Shown: piece after piece, positions 56,412 to 63,951 of the stretch
Layout of the letters: the number at the start of each line of letters is the position of its first letter
How positions within the stretch are numbered: the first letter of the stretch is position 1
Assembly (NCBI GenBank): GCA_037176845.1
Contig: JAYKXP010000211.1
Location: 1-63,951 of the forward strand
Source of the DNA: Paramarasmius palmivorus
Taxonomy: Eukaryota > Basidiomycota > Agaricomycetes > Agaricales > Marasmiaceae
DNA length: 63,951 bases
Direction of reading: 5' to 3'
Made by a program: the position numbers and the translations under genes
Notes under the pieces: generated by a model
The model's database searches: none
What the model was told of the DNA's origin: nothing
The model's input: only the letters and a program-made list of their open reading frames with translations

Positions 56412-57450
56412 CTAAGACATTTGTACCTGTTGCTGAACTTCGACTGCATCACTCTCTGACTCAGAGTCACTATGAATGTCCATCTCGAGACCAAGAGCGA
56501 CATTGGGACCATTGGTGGCGTTAGCGGGGGCCGGAACGCCATGATAGACTGGATCTGGGATGACACGGAGCTCATATCCCGGCATGCGATTCGCATAGGC
56601 CTCTGTGTAGGCAGCTACAGCGGCTTGGAAGGTGCTGTAGACCTTGCACGCTGCATGCGAGACACGGGAAATGCGGGGCGCCACCTCGGTGTTGCTGTAA
56701 CTCTTTATCAGATCATAGAAATCAGAAGAGAGGGAGAGGACTCACGAATCATAGAACAGGCCGACTTCGCGACCACGAAAGATGATATAGAATCTGTTGT
56801 GCATTTCCATGCCTGGACGAAGAACAATTTCGTCGGGATGGGGTACCCTAGTGGAAAAAGTGACAGAAGGAGTCGACGGCGTTGGTAGCGACGCGAAAGC
56901 TGCCGGTGCAAATATAGTTGGAGGAGGGGCGGCGGCGGTACCGGACTCTATCATGGGCTCCGTTAACATATCCGTCAGTCCCTCAGGAACTGCAGCAGAT
57001 GGTCCGGTACCAGAGAATCTCTGGGTTGGTATATCGGGGTGACGTCGATAAAGAGTGGTGGTAGTGGTGAGTACCCAACCTGTTATCATTTTTAATCAGT
57101 CAACGACGACCTTGGGTAACATCGAGAGAGTAGTGCTTACCGTCTGTGACCTCCACCGTCGTCCTGGCAATGGTAATCCCTGGAAGTGAGACATTTTGTG
57201 GTTAGTGTCCTGGCTGAACAGGGCGTAGAGGAATTTACCTTTGTCCGGGTTGTGCTGGGTGAGTGTGTATGTCTGTGGTGTTGTACCGGGAGGATCAACG
57301 GGAGGCGTAGTCGAATAACGATTAGCTGGTTGATGTTCAGTAATTTTCTGTACAAGGAGTAGACCACTTACGAGGGACAACATATGTTCCTTGACGTCGA
57401 TCGACTTTGGAGGGCTTGTTGTTGAGTTGGGTTTCAGAGAGATGGGACAT
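56412..57450 (-). CDS. RNase H1 N-terminal (viroplasmin-like) domain protein
   Basis: Five exons close in frame: 57372-57450, 57239-57325, 57141-57179, 56746-57079 and 56412-56694; 273 residues. Start MSHLSETQLNNKPSKV. The first half is Thr/Pro-rich (NRYSTTPPVDPPGTTPQTY; WVLTTTTTLYRR). At about residues 160-215 the domain reads NRFYIIFRGREVGLFYDS, then SRVSHAACKVYSTFQAAVAA, matching the RNase H1 N-terminal fold (FY-V-RG-E-G-F, then Y-SF-EA). The C-terminus is acidic (SDSESESDAVEV). There is no catalytic RNase H domain. Such free-standing domains are, to my knowledge, common in mushroom genomes near transposons. Confidence 0.7.
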
Positions 57451-57937
57451 GATGGGAGTGGCAAAGAAAGACGCTCTGCGTGAGAAAGATAGGAAAAAGA
57501 GGTCCAAACAGGATTTCGGACGAAAACAAAAAGGGTATGTGAAAGGAACCGATGGAAGATACCCAGATCTCCAAAAACTGCGTGGTCAGGATCTCATCGT
57601 CAGAGGATAAAAACCTCACCACTTGGCAGGATGACATGGTAACAGGCGTTAACCTAACGGGTTCATCGGTAATTACCTTTCCCTTGACTGGAACAGTGGG
57701 ATTCCAGTCGACAAATGAGATCTATCTATCTGCGAAAGTGGTCAGGGTCTCATTGGAAAAATGTGAAGCCCTCACCGCGTGAAAAGACAACATGGGGAAA
57801 TTGCACTGGCTGCCGGATACGATGTCAACTGCCTTGGGGTTGCCTCTGCAAAAGGATCATGAAATCGTCTGAAATAATAAAATAAAATAAAATCATTTGT
57901 ATGAAAATGGAAACGTTTTAGCGGCTAGTCGTAAGGG
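57451..57937. other. Divergent intergenic region
   Basis: Shared upstream region of the genes at 56412 (-) and 58061 (+). Repeats of the words CTCACCACTTGGCAGG / CCTCACCGCG / GGATGACATGG occur. A short A-rich run, AAATAAAATAAAATAAAATC, lies near 57874-57893. No gene seen. Confidence 0.45.
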
Positions 57938-58060
57938 TATAAAAAGACTTGCCACTCCAGACTGGAAAATCCATCGAGTACTCCCATTCTCGTTCTGCCC
58001 ATCTCGCATCTCTCATCTCTCATCTCTCTTCAATCTTCTGTCGTTCTATCCTCTCGCACA
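57938..58060 (+). promoter_or_regulatory. TATA box and pyrimidine-rich leader
   Basis: TATAAAAAG at 57938-57946 lies about 115 bp before the ATG at 58061. Between them is a pyrimidine-rich stretch (CTCGCATCTCTCATCTCTC) typical of transcription starts in highly expressed fungal genes. This is the best core-promoter arrangement in the window. Confidence 0.6.
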
Positions 58061-61000
58061 ATGGCTCGTCGTGCTGCTTTCAAAGGAAGTCGTCTTGAGT
58101 TCTTGACTACTCATCTTGATGAGTATCGCAAGGCTGCCGACGAAGGCTGCGACAGCGAGGTAATCGCCGATATCACTCGCCGTTACTTGAAGCGTTATCC
58201 CGAGACGCTGGAGCACAACGTCGAACCTAGTTCCGAGCACCTTGCTACTGTGAACGACGATGTGGCGGACGCTGAGTTGGTTCCTCCTGTGCGCAAGGAG
58301 GGTCAAAGCGACCAAGATTTCGAAAAAGCGTTGGCCGAGTATGACGCTATGAAGAAGCGTGTCGCGTTTCGCATGGAGGTATGTGTCATGTGGTCTTGGT
58401 TGACGTGTTTGTGACTGACTGTGACTGTGACTTCCTCTTCTTTCACAGCAAATCGCTCGATGGTTTGACTATCGTCGAGTTCCACGTCGCGACGCCCAAC
58501 GCAACTTGGGGGCAATCAACAGGGTTGTGGGTAAACTCGTGGGAGCACCTTCTGGGCCTGGAAGGAAGCTGGCTGCTTTCGTCGTCTGGGCTCAAGCCAA
58601 CCCGGATATCGTCGAACCTCTGGTGCGACAACGCCTGCTGGAGTTGGAGAGGGAGGAAGAGAAGCTGTTGGAAGAAGGTAAGCGACACATCTTGATTTAG
58701 TGTTACATCGCTTTACTCACCTTGCCTCAGCTACTGCCAAAGGGTTACAGATTTCCGGAGAGACGTCCACCCAAGCCAACACCCAGGCCAAGGAAGGTAT
58801 GTACGGCAGAGTAATGTTTCGCTTCAAGATACTGACGTGTATGGTATAGGGTTAGCCGACGGAGGGTCGGATACCAGCTCATCCAAGGCCAACGATGGGA
58901 AGGATAAGGAGGTGGACAAGAAGCCCAAGTTCGTCAAGAAGGGTGTGTGGTCTTCTTCTTTGTTTTGTTGTTGTACTAATGTGCTTGACCACAGGCAACC
59001 GAGCGTTCCTCGCGGTCCGTCAAGAAGTCATCAAGACAGCATTCGAGAAGCTCCCTCCAGATGAACGCAAGAAGTGGGCTGACCAGGCACGCGAACAACA
59101 CCATGAACGTGAACAGCGTTACAACCAAGCCATGCGTTCGCCCCCTCCAACTGATCCAGTTTCAAGGCAAAGGTATGAAGAGCTGGTAACGCAACTCGTC
59201 AACCGCCTGACATAGTGCTAGGGCGATCGAAAGTGTGCCAAGTGTAGTTCAACCAATTCTGGAAGGTTTATCGCAAGCCACAGGCTGGTGCTTTACGGTC
59301 ATTGGTGGGGGTCCAGAGCCGGCGGATGGTGGGAGGTTGAATATTATGAGGTACCGTAGAAGTTATTGTCCCTAAAACTTTTGAAATAACATTCATGATT
59401 GTAGTAATCATTATGGCGTCACCTCCGGCCCTGCGAAACTCACCTTTGGGGCTGCTGCACGAGTCAGCTACAAGCGTTATGTGATTCCCTTGTACGCTCA
59501 TTTCTTGCAAAAGGTTTATAGTAAGTGCGGACATTCTGTAATGCAAGTGACATGGATTGAAAAGGCCATAGGTGTGGAAGAATGTCGTCGCCGTGCTCTC
59601 CCTGCAGGCACCCCTTCATTGGCTTCGATCATCGAGGAAGAGGCCGATGACATCTCGGTAGAGCCTGTCATAACTGCCACCCAAGCTTCCCGAAGGTCCA
59701 CTAAGGCCGGAGCCTCAACAAGGTGCATTTCTTTTTCTTCAAGCGTAACCTTTCATGCTGAATGATGTTGTCTGAAGGTTTGCAGTCCCAAACAGGGATG
59801 GCTGATCCTCCCAAGAGGATGACCGTTTCTGCCGCTGCCGCCTTCGGCATTAACCCAACAAAGCCTGCAGGAAAGTCGCAAGCACCAGGCTCATCTTCCC
59901 TTTCGTCAACCTCTCTACAACGTTCTCAACCACAAAAAACTTTGGTCAAGACCACTGCAAGGATGAAGCCAGGTCCAGCTCCACCTGTGCCCACTTCACG
60001 CCCTTCGACGCAACCCCGGACATCTTCCTCATCAGACAAACCGTCTGCACCCATTCCCAAGGACAAGAGCGCTCGCTACAGATTGGCAGGCTCTAGTCGT
60101 AATGACAAAGATCCACAGCCTTCAGGCTCTTCCTCATTGCAACAGTCATCAGCACCGCCACCGAGGGAGCAGAGCGCTCGCTACAGGTTAGCAGGCTCTG
60201 GTCGGGATGATACAAGCGCCCAGTCTTCTGCTGGGGTTGCAGGTGCACCCCGCCGTCGTGCTGTATCATCTCCTCCTTCTCCCGTTCGTATGCCTCAGTC
60301 AAGTCCAGCGACTGTGGTCCCAACGCCTCCTCGTAACACTCATTCACCTGATCCATGTTCCCCAATCACTGTTCCTTCCTCTCCTCCCCAAGCACCGACT
60401 GTGACTGCGTCTGGTCGTGCACATTCCCCTATTGTGGTGCCTTCCTCTCCCCAACTACCGGCCACTGGATCTGGTCGTCAAGTCTCTCCAGGATTGGTGG
60501 ATCTCGACCAGCCATCACCCGTTGTCATTCGCACGTATCGATCACCTTCACGCAAACGCCGTAATAGTGCAACTGCCATGTCACCTATCAAGCGTTTTAA
60601 GGTTGTGCAGGAGGGAGAGAGTGATGGAGATGTAGAAGTAGTGAAGGAGCCGGCGGCATCGTCTTCAAAGGGCAAGGCAGCGTCGTCCAGTTCCCGCAAA
60701 AGGAAGGCTGAAAACTCTGCTGATAGCAAGACCGTCACTGCCTCGGGTTCACACCAACATACAGCTACTAAGCAGGGGTCTCGTGCGTCAGCTGCTGGTG
60801 CTCCTTCAATGTCAATCTCCGCTGGTCCTCTAGCGCGTCCTTCGAAGAAAGCTCGCCACAACGAGACGGTGTCGGCTCCAGCTCCCACTCAACCTTCGTC
60901 CTCTGCCTTGGTCACCCCGACAACATGGACAATCGACACACCTCCATCTGCGCCTGACTATGTCCAGAAGATTCTTACTCTGGCACGTGCCGTGGGTATC

Positions 61001-61465
61001 GATGAAGACTTCCGCCGCATGCTTCGACTATTCCTCAGGATCGAAGAAGCTGCGAATTGGAGTGGAACTGCTCGCCTTTCGTCATACCGTCGTCCTGATG
61101 CAGTGTATGATTGGATCAACCGTGCGAGGTCCCCAAAATGGAGACCGATATTGGGTGACCTGGGTGATTTCAATGACGAGTTTATCATTTGGTTCCGAGG
61201 CTGCATGCCAGAGTGGCGTAAGGACGAGGGCAGAGGTATACGACTTACCAGGGATCCCAATGGTGATTGGGAGGACTTGCGTATCACCGGGCAGAACGGC
61301 ATTGTGAGCTTCATTGCTCCGTTGGCGTGGTGGAAGGAAGCAGTTGCGAAGTTGCCTTCCGACACCGTTCGGCAGCGTCAAGTCAAGACTCTTCGCCAAG
61401 GAGAGTACGAGGGCGCTTTGGCCGAGGTTATTTATTGCTTCACAGGGTTGGCTAAAGGACTGTAG
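58061..61465 (+). CDS. Multi-domain protein: N-terminal helical module, HMG-like segment, C-terminal tryptophan-rich domain
   Basis: Exons 58061-58378, 58449-58677, 58731-58796, 58850-58942, from 58995, from about 59225, from about 59396, and about 59803-61465. Start MARRAAFKGSRLEFLTTHLD. Exon 1 is a helical module (YRKAADEGC, ITRRYLKRYPETLE). At about 59000-59160 AFLAVRQEVIKTAFEKLPPD and ERKKWADQAREQHHER resemble an HMG-box-like or coiled segment. A long Ser/Pro-rich disordered region has two copies of SARYRLAGS. The C-terminal ~170 residues (VYDWINRARSPKWRP, IIWFRGCMPEWRKD, GQNGIVSFIAPLAWWKE) match the end of the 41077-42583 protein. The joins at 59.5-59.8 kb are uncertain. DNA binding is plausible, not shown. 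Confidence 0.65.
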
Positions 61466-61654
61466 ATACATGAGTTGTTAGAATACTTGGGATGTTTTTT
61501 ATGCTCTGTACTTATCGTAACGAGCAAATTTTTGGTCCCTCAACAGTTTGCGTGATCTGCTCTATTGATTAAAAGTTGAAACGGAGAAGGGGTAACAAAT
61601 GAATAATAAGCACCTGAAACGATGGTATGTAGTCAAGTGAGTTAACCTAGTTTA

Positions 61655-61760
61655 TATCGGCTTGATGGCTTAGTGGATATTCGATGTCGTGCGTGATGCA
61701 TGGCCCGAACTTGACGCTGAGGTCCATTGTTCAATCCACTGAGGTGACTATTGGCAATAT
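61655..61760 (+). ncRNA. Possible tRNA-derived element (A and B boxes)
   Basis: TGGCTTAGTGG fits the A-box consensus and, about 65 bp later, GTTCAATCC fits the B-box. The flanks do not pair into an acceptor stem, so it is not a normal tRNA; a SINE-like or decayed tRNA sequence is possible. Confidence 0.2.
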
Positions 61761-62269
61761 TTTGCTTACGTCAGCCCGACTACCTTTGCGGCGCGCCCTT
61801 GTTGAGTGCAAGGCAAGTGCCATCTCTGATATGTTGGGTCTGAATGGCAATAGCCATATGTGTATTTGTGGGGGCCTGCCCCCACAGGTGGGCTTACTAT
61901 CGAGAACGGAAGAAAAGTTGACCAAGGCCATGTAAGCGGCATTACGGGCTTTATATCAACTTCTATCACGTGATTTTCGCACCACACGTTCCTTTCGAGC
62001 TCTATTGTTCTGTATTGTTCTGGCTCGCTTATTGTCTTTTCTTCTATTGTTCCCGATTATCGCTCACAGCGGTGAATAAATGGTATAAGAGTTGATTTGA
62101 ACATTGACCGTGTGGCATGCAACGTCCTTCTCTTAGAATGTTCCTCTCGCTCTAAAGAAACCTCTTCGAGACTCAATCTCGCGCCAGCAGGCAGCTACAC
62201 GCAAGCCTGGAAGCTCAGAGACGCACGACGGTCAGCAACACCCCAATTATGACATTTCGACAACCCTCA

Positions 62270-62345
62270 TGGTCCTGGTGTGGCTGACAGCGACGGTCCC
62301 CGCCACTAGCGAGATTCGAACACGATTAGTACGAGCCCACCGTGC
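62270..62345 (-). ncRNA. Possible tRNA-derived remnant
   Basis: On the minus strand TAGCACGGTGGG fits an A-box and GTTCGAATC, about 14 bases later, fits a B-box. The spacing is too short for a complete anticodon arm. A decayed tRNA or SINE piece is the only reading I can offer. Confidence 0.2.
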
Positions 62346-63828
62346 TACCTCCCGAGTCCATACAAGTCAGAGAGAAGGTCACACTTCAAGTTGTTGGTTT
62401 ATTCCAGCTATTGCAACGACGAAATCTGAAGATCCGTGCCATGCATTGTAAGGCCAGATATTCACGGCTCACACAACCGTATTCCAACCTCTATACCCCA
62501 AATCAAGTACGACTATGCAGAAACCAGATGACGCTTACGAACTGTAGTCTTGACGAAAATGGTTGTGGGTCACTTTGAAAAGCACGACGAAGAGGATGCC
62601 ACGTAGTGTTGACCTTGGTGGATGAATTGAGTCGACTGTTTCCGCTCACCGAGTCAAGGCGCGAGGTAAAGATGACCTGCCTTATGACGAAGCTGGAAAT
62701 ATTTCCATGGTTTGAGCGATTGGGACAGTGGCAGGTACATCAGAGTGAATTAATCCCCGATTATGTGGTCATTCTCGTGTCTGCAAACGCTTCGACTACA
62801 GGGATATCTTGGCCGGTATGACAGGGTGGGAACATCTAGTGGAGACAATGTAATGGCATCATGTCAATGCACAATATGTCACTCTTTATCGGTGAATTCA
62901 GCCAAATCCTCGAGCAAGTTAGCCTTATTGGAACAAGGAAAGGCTGAAGGAGGAAATTGTTTTGTAAGTCAAAATAGCTTTCTCAAGTTGAGGACTAAAA
63001 TCTCACCGACGTATTTTGGTAGAGGACTTGGTGCTGCGTGTGGCAGCAGCTAACGCAGATGTGCTCTGTCTTTTTCAGGCTACCCTACGTTCGAAGAATG
63101 TGATTTGTCTTGATGCAACAGGCGTGTTTGGCAGTATCGCATTTTGGAACAGGGGGATATTCCTAGTTTAATCCCGACCTGATGGATTTTTGAGGGTCGA
63201 TGTCCAAAATCAGAGGAATGTTGCAACTTTTCAATCCAAATGTGTAGCGGAGAAGTACTATGAAGGTCGGTTCGGTTGTTTCTGACGCTGCCTTTACCAA
63301 ACTTCGCGGATCGCTTTGAATACCTGGGGAAGATGGGGCATGCGTGATTAGATTAGTGCTCTCTGACTGTATCGTTCCTAATAATATCATGATTCAGTGT
63401 TAACACCTATCAGCATATCCCAATTCAATACCCAATGGTTTTCGAAGTGATGATTGCTACCTCCGAGTCTCCAATTTGACGCGAACTGGGTAGCTGGCTG
63501 TCTGGATGAAGAATGTCGTCTAAAGGATTTTTGAATCAAGCTTTTACCAGCCATGTGACAGAAGTGGGTCGCTGGTTTGATCCGAAACTTTTTGGGATCG
63601 CATGTTCAACGTTCAAAGCTGGAGACAGGATTAGATGAAACGTATGCTATTAGTGCCTTTAAGACTTCCTTGGGGAATGTATAAGAGTAGTTTGGGATGC
63701 AAACGCGTTCTGCGGACGTTCAGGCCGGACAGTCGACAAAAAACCCAGTAGGAAAAGGCAAAGGAGAGTAGATGTGGGGAGGAGTATGTGGGTGAAGGTT
63801 GAGGATTAAGGGTCTTCATGATCTGCCA

Positions 63829-63843
63829 GGGGGGGGGGGGGGG
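63829..63843 (+). repeat. Poly-G run (15 bases)
   Basis: An uninterrupted run of G at 63829-63843. Length is likely variable or a sequencing weak point. Confidence 0.95.
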
Positions 63844-63951
63844 ATTGTGTCACGACTCATCTCGCATCTGAAATCTATGAGGATTCATGCGCTGGCTTTA
63901 TGCATTCATGTCGTCTTCGCCATTTCTTGGTCTTGATTATTGACCTGAGAT

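Larger units (their letters stand above)
61466..63951. other. No supported gene
   Basis: Downstream flank of the 58061 gene. Open frames are short on both strands. Two stretches with RNA polymerase III-type box words (61655-61760 + and 62270-62345 -) are listed separately. Confidence 0.4.

Noticed and set aside
1..63951. LTR retrotransposon (gag-pol, long terminal repeats)
   Set aside because: No reverse transcriptase, RNase H catalytic or protease motifs and no long direct repeats flanking a coding block were seen.

Overview
The window looks like nuclear DNA of a mushroom-forming basidiomycete (Agaricomycetes). Genes are cut by many very short introns (about 45-75 bp, GT-AG, CTRAY-like branch sites). 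Several gene families present are, to my knowledge, typical of these fungi: a KDZ transposase with a CxC2 cysteine cluster, a Tnp2/CACTA-type transposase, an 'integrase-core' transposase relic, RNase H1 N-terminal (viroplasmin-like) domain proteins and a T5orf172/GIY-YIG protein. I see no rRNA, no convincing tRNA and no CRISPR. All gene models were spliced by eye, so exon borders are proposals unless I state that the phases close.

Layout. 0.6-3.2 kb: T5orf172 protein (-). 6.6-7.4 kb: RING-finger protein (-). 8.5-9.0 kb: small coiled-coil/membrane protein (+). 9.1-10.0 kb: unrecognised six-exon gene (-). 10.3-17.5 kb: very long coiled-coil gene (+) containing a tandem array of exon-intron units, followed tail-to-tail by a 5'-truncated paralogue (17.9-18.8 kb, -) that is cut off by a dispersed repeat. 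19.7-20.7 kb: integrase-core transposase relic. 21.8-23.3 kb: short Rna14/CstF77-like gene (-). 25.8-26.6 kb: unrecognised gene (-) whose upstream region is another copy of the dispersed repeat. 27.4-31.9 kb: acidic nuclear-type protein (+); one ~73-bp intron of it carries a 3.26-kb near-perfect palindrome. 31.9-35.9 kb: no convincing gene. 35.9-36.6 kb: paralogue of the 8.5-kb membrane protein. 36.7-40.9 kb: Tnp2-type transposase (+). 41.1-42.6 kb: coiled coil fused to a tryptophan-rich domain (-). 42.8-44.5 kb: WD40-like protein with a membrane segment (+). 45.1-47.1 kb: two small unknown genes. 47.5-51.7 kb: KDZ transposase (-), with an RNase H1-N-like gene directly upstream. 55-56 kb: highly basic protein (+). 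56.4-57.5 kb: second RNase H1-N-like gene (-). 58.1-61.5 kb: multi-domain protein (+) ending in the same tryptophan-rich domain as the 41-kb gene. 61.5-64 kb: no convincing gene.

Two signals stand out. First, the 1,525-bp inverted arms (27,881-29,405 and 29,620-31,144), exactly mirror-spaced around two 105-bp direct repeats, sit inside a small host intron that can be rebuilt cleanly on both sides. Second, three unrelated coiled-coil genes (12.6-14.7, 36.1, 42.2 kb) have grown by tandem duplication of a whole exon plus its intron in phase 0. In the first gene an unusual GC-AG intron has been copied along with a 639-bp hig­her-order block. This points to a local habit of exon-intron duplication in a transposon-rich, rapidly rearranging region.
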